Assembly: GCA_905397405.1 (NCBI GenBank)
Contig: CAJPVJ010000767.1
Location: 1 to 20,636 of the forward strand
Source of the DNA: Oppiella nova
Taxonomy: Eukaryota > Arthropoda > Arachnida > Sarcoptiformes > Oppiidae
Direction of reading: 5' to 3'
Length of the DNA: 20,636 nucleotides
Shown here piece after piece: positions 1 to 8,997 of the stretch. A program made the translations under genes and the position numbers. The stretch's first letter is position 1. Every line of letters starts with the position of its first letter. Below the pieces are notes generated by a model. The model was not told where the DNA came from. It saw only the letters and a list, made by a program, of their open reading frames with translations, and did no database searches.

Positions 1-202
1 GACAGTTGAGAGTCATATGAATATGAATTTGAATGAATGCTTTGAATGCCTCACAAACTGTTGCCAAACATCACTCCAATCACTCCATTCACTCGGCTTT
101 GCATTCAATTGGATTTGATTTACATTTGATTTACATTTGCATTACATTTGCATTCACTTGACATTGACTTCAGCTTTCATTGCCTTCACTGTCGACCACA
201 CT
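1..202 (+). promoter_or_regulatory. PRC1 5' flank / 5' UTR with short direct repeats
   Basis: AT-rich sequence directly upstream of the PRC1 start codon. Positions 110-160 carry imperfect copies of an 11-13 bp unit (variants of gatttacattt and gcattacattt). Two TTTGAA hexamers at 28-33 and 41-46 resemble the CHR element of cell-cycle promoters, but the motif is short and AT-rich, so chance is a real possibility. No TATA box was recognised. The window starts here, so the promoter may extend further upstream. Confidence 0.4.
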
Positions 203-2425
203 ATGGACTCGACGGACAACGGATTACAGGAATGGCTGCTGAAGGAGGACAACGAGTCGATCACCGATGACGTGGAGGACATGCCACAGATGTGAGTGTT
301 TTTAATGGTTGTGGCGTTGAGTGTCAAGACTGACGGTGTGTGGGATGTGTTGATGTGATGATAGGTTTGGTGGCGAAGTGGGCGCAGACGTATCGGCGGA
401 CACTCGGGCGACGGTCGAGAAGATGACAGCCGTGTGGCTACAGATGGGACTCAACACCACAGAAATGGTGGACCGGATGAAAGAGATGCGCGAAATCCAC
501 GCGACGGCCAATCGGAACGCCCTGAAGACGGAGTCGTCGACACTCCAGAGACTCATTGAATACAATGAGAGGAAACTTCAGGAAATCAATATCATTCTCG
601 CGGATCTGACACTCCCGTCGTTTACGGCGCCCACCTTTGTGTCACTGAAACAAACCGGAAGAATACTGGTCTACAAACACAACGAATTGGAGGCTCTGAA
701 GAGGGAACGACTGAACCAATTGACGCAATTGAAGTCCAAGAGAGACCGACTGCTGAAGATGATGGCCGCGAAGGCCAAGGAGTTCAATACCGCCACTAAT
801 ATTCCCAGCGATGAAGAGCTCATGCATTTGCAGAGCTATGTCTCGGATCTGACGAAAGAGCGCTCAAAACGATTCAATAAATACCAGTCTTTGAAGAAAA
901 TCATTGAAGAGCTGTTCGCAGAACTCGAACGCGAAGTGAAGTCAGACTTCGAGAAACACCTCTTATTCGACGAATTGGAAGACTTTGTTCTCTCCGACGA
1001 TCACATGAAGAGATTGGTGGCACTCCACGCAGAGCTCGAGTCATGTTATCAACAAAACAACGATAAGAGGAAACAGATGGAGAAGCGATTGGAATCGCTA
1101 TGGAATAAACTGGAGGTCACGCAGAGCTATAGAGATGCCTTCTATCGCAACAAAAACGGATGCAAACCATCAGTTTTGGCGCTTCTCGAGGAAGAGGTGA
1201 CTAAATACGAAGAACTGAAGCGACAAAATCTGGAACTCTTTGTACGGAAAGTGCGCAAAGAACTCGAGGAATGGTATGATAAGTGCTACACATCTGATGA
1301 TCTAAGAGACAAATTCCAGGCGTTTTTGGATTCGACTGAATTTACAGAAGAACTGCTCGAATGTCACGAAAACGAATTGCAAAGAATTCAGACACACTTC
1401 CAGGAGTGCGAAGAGATGTTCGATAAGCTGGAGGAATGGCATAACCATTGGGACAGATATAAAGAGCTCGAGAACAAAGCCAATGATCCCAATCGGTTCA
1501 ACAACAGAGGCGGCGCTCTTTTGGCTGAAGAGCGCGAGAAAAACGCGATTAAAAAAAAGTTACCAAAAATTGAAAACATTTTGAAGAAATTCAGTGAAGA
1601 ACGACACCAACAGAAGTCTGAATACTTCCAAGTGTTTGGTATTCCTGTGAAGCAGTACTTAGAGAACCAAAAGATGGAATACCAGGACCTGAAGGAGAAC
1701 GAGAAGAAGGAGAGACAACGTCTCAAACAGATGGAGAAGAATGGACTCACGAAAGGTCTCAAATCGACGCCTGTCTGTGGGATTGTTGTCCGCAAGACTC
1801 CCGTTAAGAGAGCCTTCACTCCGCTCTCGGAAGGACCTAACGGTGACTCCAGTAGCAAAGTGCGCCGAATGGGCGCCCCTTTGACGCCATCGCGTATTAA
1901 TAATGACATAAACAGTCACAACAAGAGACCAGTTGTCGGCCAAAAACCCGTTCCCAGAGCCCGCGCCCGCAATCTCGAGACACAGATGAACCACATGTTG
2001 GAAAACAATATCGAGACCTCTGTCCTCAGCATCAATGAAGACCAGTTTCAGGTGAGTCCGCATTGAATCTAATGTGTGAATAATGGTCTCTTCGTTGTCA
2101 TCTTATCGTTTAGGCGCCGCTCACAGAGAGGGATAACGCGAACTCCACTTTCATTAGTTGTTCGCAGAGACCACTAACGCCTGACCGCAGGAATATCACC
2201 AAAAGGCGTGAATTCAAAGACATGCCAATGACTCGCCGGATGTCTCGCAGTTGCAACGACTTGTCCGAAGCCATCACCAAAAAGATGCAAATAAGTAATA
2301 CCAGACATTTGGCGACTGCCAGAAGCACACCCTCATCACCACAACCTAAGAGCTCGTATGGCATAACTCCGAGTCGATTACCGCGTATAGGAGTTGTACA
2401 GCGAAAGCGACCCTTTTTGGTCTGA
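203..2425 (+). CDS. PRC1: PRC1/Ase1/MAP65 family microtubule bundler
   Basis: Protein regulator of cytokinesis 1: a homodimer that cross-links antiparallel microtubules in the anaphase spindle midzone and recruits kinesins for cytokinesis (family knowledge). Exons by splice phase: 203-291, 365-2051, 2114-2425; introns of 73 and 62 bp with GTGAGT donors. The product is 695 aa (human about 620). The start MDSTDNGLQEWLLKED is the first ATG in the opening exon. Most of residues 60-510 is charged coiled coil and spectrin-like helix. The family signature is plain: EWHNHWDRYKELE, then FNNRGGALLAEE and KKLPKIENILKKF (about residues 388-440), matching the tubulin-binding spectrin domain of PRC1, with the conserved Arg of NRGG near residue 411. 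The C-terminal third is basic and rich in S/T-P sites (KTPVKR, LTPSR, ITPSR), as expected for CDK control of PRC1. A KEN tripeptide lies at about nt 1695-1706. Exon 1 and the last exon rest on splice logic alone. Confidence 0.93.
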
Positions 2426-3050
2426 TTTAAAGCCCATTCCTATTGATTGATTGCTTTTCTTATAAATTCTTGCATTTCATTGTCTCTTAATTATAACCCA
2501 TTTTATATAATTATCGCTATTTTATCCTCTTTTTTATGAAATGTTTCAATTATTTTATCAACTTTTTTGGGTTTTGCTATAATTTTATTTCTTAAAGTAA
2601 TTATCATTTTGTTTATAAATAAGCTTTAAATGAAAATATAGATTGCATTCAAATATATGTATTATTTGTATTAAGAATATTGTTTTGAATATACAGTCAT
2701 TGTATCACTAAATATATTATATCCCAAAATATATTCATTTAATTGATTCAATCAACTGATATTGACTTTAAGCACAACTGTCCGGTGGAGGGCATGGATT
2801 GGCGGTCACTATAATGCAGATAATTATTGTGAATACAGTAATCAAATCATTGCCTAAAGGCTGGCATTTGTGGCGATTGTCAGTCCAATAGAGGTCTCTG
2901 AAGCACTCAATCGTTTCATACGTTTTGTCTCAATGTTTACAAACTGTCAGTCAGTCTGTTGTCTGTTATAGACATCACTCGTATTGATACCATTGTTGCC
3001 ATTCATCCACTCGTTGACAGACACTGACATTCACTGCAATCCACACCACT
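2426..3050. other. PRC1 3' UTR and BNIP3 promoter region
   Basis: No coding potential seen. The left part (2426-2760) is very AT-rich and is probably PRC1 3' UTR; no perfect AATAAA was found. The right part (2780-3050) is less AT-rich and should contain the BNIP3 promoter and 5' UTR. It contains a TACAGTA heptamer at 2834-2840 and a forkhead-type TGTTTAC core at 2934-2940, about 110 bp before the BNIP3 start codon. Confidence 0.5.
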
Positions 3051-4596
3051 ATGACGTCCACTCCAAGAAGTGCTGCCGAGGAGTCCCTCAACGGTATGTG
3101 CGATCATATTATCTCATTATTGTGTCCAACAGTACACGCATTCATAACAAGTGATGTCATGTGACGTGACTTTGTTTACCACTCTTTGAATCAATGGTCA
3201 CATCTTTGTTTACAAATGTCGTACACTCTAACCATTGTATGAATGGTTGGGTGACATACAGGTGCTGATTATGACCCAAACCTAAGGCAGTGGTGAACCC
3301 AAAGCATTTGAGAGTAAACTACGCATTAGTGCAGCGATTGTCTGATTGTCACTCATTTGATGACTAATGACATGATTAATGCAATCAATGTTGCCATCAA
3401 TGCATCAAACTATACATCACTTGATGTCTGTGTCCATCAAAATGATGACAATCTATGCATTCATTTATCCAATATTTAAATTGCTTTTATTTTCACACCA
3501 TATGTGCAAATAGTCCTATAAATGGGTCGTTCACTTCGTACGGACGACCGATTAGGGCTTAATCGCAGGCAATATAGTGTTGAATACAGTATAAGGGAAA
3601 GGGATGTCACTCTAAATATGATGCACTCATAAGTCTAACATTAAACATAAATTGATTGATTTGAATGGAAAGCAAAGCAACAAATAGTGACAGATATATG
3701 AAGTGATTACTAATATATACTCAATGTATTGGTTATACAATTGACGCTACATTTTGTATTAGCACCTGGACCATTATATGCACATTATATACAGTACAGT
3801 ATCGTATATAAAGCTATTTATAGAGAATATCTAATTAGTAGATATAGAAAATGATTGGTTAGAAATGAGTGAATGGGTAGAATGAGCATGGTAACATTAG
3901 TGGTAACATTGGTGGTAACATTGGTAACATTGGTGGTAACATACGTTGATAATGATATGATGTACTGAATAGAGTCGTGGGTGGAAGTGGTTGGCAGTCA
4001 GTCGACGGCAACTCCGGTTCATCTGTTGTCTCGAAGTGGAATCCACAGCGGATTCCATAGTCTGGAGAGACTTCTATGGGAGGCTCAGAAAGAGAGCAAT
4101 CAGTCATCGGTGGGCGGAAGCGCTCGCAATTCGCATAGCATTAGCCCGAAGAGCGCTCAAAGCCCTGTCTTTCCCATCGAGTCGTTATCACCGAACGAAT
4201 CCATATTCTGCAAAGTGTGTCAACCATTGAAGTATTATTTGATTTATAAATACTATATATAAATGCTTTCATTTCAGGAGGAATTGCTTGAGAGGAGCCG
4301 ACAGTTGAGCACCGATTGGATATGGGATTGGAGTACAAGAGATCAGTTGCCAAAGTATGAAGTCATTTGTGGATCTCATGAATGAAATAGTAATTGACTG
4401 TTGAATGCCTGACAGGGAGTGGAGTGTGAATGAGATGCAGCCGTTGAGGAAGACTCGGCTGAGTTTGCGTCAGTGGGCCATAAGACGCGGCATATTCTCC
4501 AAAGAGGTTCTCTCTCTACTACTGCTCACCAATATATTGTCTCTCATTCTCGGCGCAGGCATTGGTTACACGATTCTCGTCCGCAGGACTATATAG
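3051..4596 (+). CDS. BNIP3: BNIP3/NIX family mitophagy receptor
   Basis: Tail-anchored outer-mitochondrial-membrane receptor that recruits Atg8/LC3 proteins for mitophagy (family knowledge). Exons: 3051-3093, 3973-4214, 4278-4354, 4416-4596; the product is 180 aa (human BNIP3 194). All phases join cleanly. A codon split across intron 1 restores the LIR: ESWVEV at residues 15-20 (W17-x-x-V20), with Ser16 just before the Trp as in human SWVEL. Then come LERLLWEAQKES (45-56, cf. human MEKILLDAQHES), the hallmark STDWIWDWS (106-114), and a C-terminal membrane helix (about 152-176) ending VRRTI. The helix keeps the small-xxx-Gly-xxx-Gly face (S163, G167, G171), but the Ser-His pair of human BNIP3 is Thr159-Asn160. 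The middle (57-95) is Ser-rich and probably disordered. Intron 1 (879 bp) is long for this locus and holds candidate FOXO and HIF motifs. Confidence 0.93.
3094..3972 (+). other. BNIP3 intron 1 (879 bp), possible regulatory intron
   Basis: About twelve times longer than the other BNIP3 introns. It begins GTATGTG and ends at AATAG. Contents: two identical TTGTTTAC sites (3172-3179 and 3206-3213); TGACGTGA with an ACGTG core at 3164-3168; a GC-rich hairpin at 3525-3549; TACAGTA heptamers at 3585, 3790 and 3795; and a GGTAACATT tandem array near its 3' end. No coding exon was recognised inside it. Confidence 0.7.
3888..3942 (+). repeat. Tandem repeat, GGTAACATT(GGT) units
   Basis: Five copies of the nonamer ggtaacatt (the last one only ggtaacat) are separated by 0-3 bases (agt or ggt), making a short minisatellite inside BNIP3 intron 1, about 30 bp before the intron's 3' splice site. 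Confidence 0.85.
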
Positions 4597-5434
4597 AGAG
4601 TCCGCTAAATGATGTGTTTGTCTTGATATCATTCATATACTGTAATGGATTGGCATTTAATGTATTTCATATACAGTACAGTACAGTAAATACCGTACAA
4701 ATAGATTTGTGAGACTATATCTCAACTTTATATTAGTTTCCAATAGTTTGTAATATTGTTGACGAATAGAGGAGAGAGAACTCAAACTCAAATGTCGTTC
4801 AATTGATTGTCAATTATATTAATTGTCATATATTTCATACAATAACTGATGTTTTGTTCATATTTAATGAATGCTCTTATGTATGGTATTAACTGATCCG
4901 ACCCTTTGTGCACTGAATATCTGTTCACAACTAACTATAGATTAGTTTCTAAACTTATATATAATATTTAATATAATTTATAATATAATCAGTGATCCAG
5001 TTATAAGTCATAGTAAGTGCCTGTCTGTGAAGAGTTAGTATATTTTGCATCCATTTCCACCCCGAATGCAGTTTCCCATACAAATAGCTTCAATTCTTTT
5101 GCCCTCCGATTCATACATTTGTCAAAATTAATGTTTTCTATAATTTTGTAAGAATTAAACATTTTGTAAATATATTGGGATATTTGGTGTATTTAACGAT
5201 ATATTTATGTTTTTGTATATTTGATTATTCATTGAATAAATGTCTTATAACCATAAGTGTTGTCGGATGAGTCAAACAAACTCTTGTTTGTTGTCTGTTG
5301 TGGTAACCGTTGGATACAATTGACACTCACTTTACATCGAATTATAACAAATAAGACACAGAATCGCGTGAATATTAGTGGCAATACTAGTGCTACCATA
5401 CGATCAATACATCAATTCTGTATTCTTTTCAATT
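4597..5434. other. BNIP3 3' UTR and ARL3 upstream region
   Basis: Non-coding and AT-rich. TACTGTA at 4638-4644 and a run of three overlapping TACAGTA units at about 4672-4688 lie in the presumed BNIP3 3' UTR. A canonical AATAAA at 5235-5240 could end a long BNIP3 transcript or be chance. The sequence just before 5435 should contain the ARL3 promoter and 5' UTR; no TATA box or initiator was recognised. Confidence 0.5.
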
Positions 5435-6402
5435 ATGGTAATTATCACCAAATCTATCATCAAATGGACACTGTTTGGCAAACTTTGCTTTCTTTTACTT
5501 TAAGGGATTGTTAGCTCTTCTGAGAAAATTGAAGTCAACTCCGAATAGAGAACTAAGAATTCTTCTTCTGGGTCTCGATAATGTCAGTCAAACACATTGC
5601 CAGCACTTCTTTCGCTTCATATTTCATTCATTTCTCTATATTTGAATCCAAAGGCAGGAAAGACAACGATTCTCAAGAAGATGGCCTCTGAAGACGTGAC
5701 ACATATAACTCCGACTCAGGTATTCATTTGTAGTGATCTTGAATGAAAAACGCGTTTAATTTGTGGGGGTTTAGGGCTTTAATATAAAGAGCGTTCAATC
5801 GGTTGGCTTTAAGCTGAATGTTTGGGATATCGGGGGTAAGGGTTTACAAATGTATTGGTGTTAAGGAATATCATAAAACTACCCTAAATTAGGTCAGAGA
5901 AAGATAAGGCCGTATTGGCGTAATTACTTCGACAACACTGACGTTCTGGTCGGTCACACCACCACTTATAACACTTCGACCACTAATTGTCTATTCCTTA
6001 GATTTATGTCATCGACAGCGCAGACAAAAAGAGATTCGAAGAAACATCAGTGGTATTCATCACTTCATTACTAACTTATCGTTTATTTAACTCTTTAATA
6101 CAAACTCAGGAATTAAATGAATTGTTGAGTGAAGAGAAACTTATAGGCGTTCCTATACTGGTCTACGCCAACAAACAGGATCTGTTCAATGCCTCCCCGG
6201 CCAGTGAACTGGCGGAGGGCTTGCATTTGATGGCCATAAGAGACAGGACGTGGCAAATACAGCCCTGTTCTGCCATTTCGGCCGAAGGACTCAAGGTTTG
6301 GCTATTTATGTAATCAATTGTCCAATAAATGTGTGTATAATATATGTTGCATAGGAGGGCTTGGAGTGGGCGTGTAAGAACATCAAGACTATCACTAAAT
6401 AA
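5435..6402 (+). CDS. ARL3: ARL3, ADP-ribosylation factor-like GTPase 3
   Basis: Small GTPase that, when GTP-bound, releases lipidated cargo from UNC119 and PDE6D carriers, mainly for cilia (family knowledge). Eight exons: 5435-5437, 5505-5582, 5654-5719, 5775-5835, 5893-5948, 6002-6052, 6110-6295, 6355-6402; seven introns of 53-71 bp. The product is 182 aa, exactly the human length. The first coding exon is only the ATG, spliced to GGATTG (Met-Gly-Leu-Leu). N-terminal amphipathic helix [11 protein letters not shown]-loop GLDNAGKT (24-31; K30, T31); switch I ITPTQGF; switch II WDIGGQ with Q71; NKQD (126-129); SAIS for the guanine base. The stretch [20 protein letters not shown] is diagnostic of ARL3 rather than ARL2. 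The exon 6 junction gives ETSVELNELL where human has ETGQELAELL; the donor GTATTC at 6053 was chosen because it keeps length and phase. Confidence 0.95.
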
Positions 6403-6565
6403 AGGTCTCAATTGTGAACAATTGATAACATCTTTCAAACACATCTTTAATTACTATTTAATTATTAATTAACAATAAATTACTAAATAAAATGACTCAT
6501 CAATTATATGATTAAGTATTTGTTTGAATAAAAGCTAATATTAAGTATAGATAGTTGCGGACAAA
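6403..6565. terminator. Convergent 3' ends of ARL3 and IDH3B with poly(A) signals
   Basis: A 163-bp AT-rich gap between two stop codons on opposite strands. On the plus strand AATAAA occurs at 6474-6479, 6486-6491 and 6527-6532, suitable for ARL3. For IDH3B on the minus strand only the variant ATTAAA is seen (TTTAAT near 6446-6451). If all are used, the two 3' UTRs overlap as antisense transcripts. Confidence 0.55.
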
Positions 6566-7937
6566 TCAAACCAAACTAGCGATGACTGCGTGAGTGAAGT
6601 CCGTGTTGGAGGCATATCCGCCCAAATCTCTTGTCCTCACTTTTCCCGATGCGAGCACTTTCTCGAGAGCCGCTTGGATTTGATTGGCGTATTCGTGGAG
6701 ATTGACGTGTCGCAACATTTTGATGCCACACAACAGCATAGCCGTCGGGTTCGCTATATTCTTGCCGACCGCCTCTCCAAACGTATGACGAGCTCCCGGT
6801 TCATAGATCACGCATTCGGAGCTATAGCTCGCACCGGGAACTATACCCGCGCCGCCCACCAGACCAGATGCTAAGTTATCGACTATATTGCCGTAGAGGT
6901 TAGGCATAACCTGTTGACCAACACATAGACATTAATGAATTATGTGCACAATTGGTGGCATAATGTGTGACAAACCATAACATCGAAACGGTTGGGATGT
7001 GACACTAATTGCATGCATGTGTTGTCGATAATCATAGACTCGAACTCTATTTTGGGGTACAATTGAGAGATCTGTTGGCATGTCTTGAGGAAGAGTCCGT
7101 CTCCGAGTTTCATGATATTTGCCTTATGAACGACCGTTACTTTCTTGCGGTTGTGTTTAGTCGCGTAATCGAAAGCGAATTTCGCGATTCGTCTCGACTT
7201 CTCTTCGGTTATGATTTTCAGGCATTCAATCACTCCGTGGACTGACTCGTGCTCGAGAGCGCTGTACTCGCCTTCCGTCTGCTCACGAATCACAAAGAAA
7301 TCCAAATCTTCGTACTTTGTCTTAATCCCTGGCAATGTCTTGATGTGCACCACATTAGCGAACAGATCCAGTTGTCGTCTGATCTTCATATTAAGACTCT
7401 GGAGTTCGCCGGCAGTCGAGCTGAAAGGTGTCGACAAAATGCCTTTCAATGCAATGCCATTGCGTTGTAATGAGTCGATCACTGCGTCCACCGAAACGCT
7501 CAGAGATGGGTAGATCTCACTGCAAGACACCACACATCACATCACTATCACTACCACTACCACTACATCTACTACTGGTCTGACTCGCAAACAAACCTCA
7601 GGAACATCTCCTCGAACTCAATCGGGACACTGATGGCTGAGAAGATCTCTTTAACTGAAGCCATGAGCTCTGGTCCGACACCATCACCGGGAATCAGAGT
7701 GCACTTGATCTTGGATTCAGTCAAAGAGTCCGGTTCCGAGGCTTTCAATTGTTGACACCAATGGCTCGACACCGATAGTCCTCGACATCCAATGGCCCGA
7801 CCACTCCATGTCTGTAACACACCATATCATTAGATCCACTAACCATTCAACAAAACACTCCTGAGTCTAAGCATTACTTTTGTGGTCACACTTCTGGACA
7901 CCACTGACACCAATGATCGGCACAAAGATAACGACAT
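6566..7937 (-). CDS. IDH3B: NAD-dependent isocitrate dehydrogenase, beta (regulatory) subunit
   Basis: Mitochondrial TCA-cycle enzyme subunit; IDH3 converts isocitrate to 2-oxoglutarate with NAD, and beta supports the catalytic alpha subunit. Minus-strand exons in transcript order: 7937-7878, 7811-7597, 7519-6976, 6910-6566; introns of 66, 77 and 65 bp; 387 aa (human IDH3B 385). The N-terminus [20 protein letters not shown], rich in Ser and Arg with no acid, is a typical mitochondrial presequence. Then [12 protein letters not shown] (about 59-70), [44 protein letters not shown] and [10 protein letters not shown]. Beta rather than alpha: LYGN..DN replaces the LYGDILSD of alpha, so metal-binding aspartates are missing, and RTRDLGGY matches beta rather than the TPDIGG of gamma. 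The third splice restores FDVMVMPNLYG. A TACTG microsatellite lies 24-61 bp upstream of the start codon. Confidence 0.95.
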
Positions 7938-7960
7938 TTGACTTAATTTATTGTATGCTA

Positions 7961-7999
7961 TACTGTACTGACTGTACTGTACTGTACTGTACTGTACTA
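7961..7999 (-). repeat. (TACTG)n pentanucleotide microsatellite upstream of IDH3B
   Basis: TACTG units, once interrupted by ACTG, give five perfect TACTGTA heptamers. The array sits about 24 bp upstream of the IDH3B start codon, so it lies in the 5' UTR or core promoter and length changes could affect expression. The same pentamer recurs elsewhere in the window. Confidence 0.9.
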
Positions 8000-8997
8000 G
8001 GTCTATTAAATGAATAACAACTAAAAATAACAACAATTATATATATAAAGTATTGTATTATTATAATTAAACCCAAATAATAACAATTGAATAAAATTCA
8101 TAAACATTTAACACTTCACTGTATTTGCCTTTCAATTCAATTTGACTCTCAGTCTGCTGTCCATTAATATCGTTATGTTATACGTTTACAAAGTTTTGTC
8201 ACATTTACAGTTATAAGTTATAACCCTTTTTAGAAACATTCAATGTTTATAATAATTATAATTATTATTCTATTATTTAAAAGTTGTAAGCCTATCAATT
8301 TTATAGTATAAAACTATTGATTTGTTTTAATATGACAACTACAATAATTAGAAATCGTGAATAGATATGTGATCTATGCAGAGTTTGTTTGGTTTATATA
8401 ACTGTAGTTTACTGTACTATCAGACATTGGTCCCGTGAAACCATTGGACACTAAACATGAAGTAAATTTAATTTATAATTTAGAAAACTTGTCATCTCAT
8501 GGCAAACATACCGTACATCCAATGCATAAAACATTTCATTTTTTGTAATTCAAATCAAATTCAATAAACAAATATATGAATTAATGAATAACTTTTTTAT
8601 TTGCTTCAAGACATTTTCAATGAAATAATAATCGATTTTTATAACATTTCGTTTAAATAAATCGTAAATTTCAACAAATCTATTGATTAAATGACATTAA
8701 AATACAATTTCAATTTATAAAAATTTTGTAATTTTGTAATATTTATATGAAATTCTTGTGATGAATGACTAGTAATGAAAATCAAGTTTAATATGTGCTA
8801 TAAATGACTTAATGTCTCAGAATTGGGACATCCGTTCAATTATTATAAAAAGAGTAAAATAGGTTTACAATGAAAATCAAATGTCGTAATGAGTTCTCCG
8901 TAAGAGTCGTTGCAATTGAAGTCTTAATACTTTTAGTACTTTAGGCACAAATCAACGCTTGTTTTCAATTTGATTTAATGGTCTATTAAGTGACAAA
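8000..8997. other. IDH3B upstream region and Neuralized 3' UTR
   Basis: About 1 kb of very AT-rich DNA without a supported gene. The right part should be Neuralized 3' UTR on the minus strand; TTTATT at 8596-8601 (AATAAA on the minus strand) and TTTAAT near 8973 are candidate poly(A) signals. The left part would hold the IDH3B promoter. A TACTGTA heptamer is at 8410-8416. No tRNA or other structured RNA was recognised. Confidence 0.45.

Noticed and set aside
28-46. Two TTTGAA hexamers as CHR cell-cycle elements for PRC1
   Set aside because: A six-base AT-rich motif is too common; no adjacent CDE or CCAAT arrangement was seen.
1388-1909. Minus-strand ORF of 173 codons inside PRC1
   Set aside because: Shadow of the plus-strand coding frame, which has clear family motifs.
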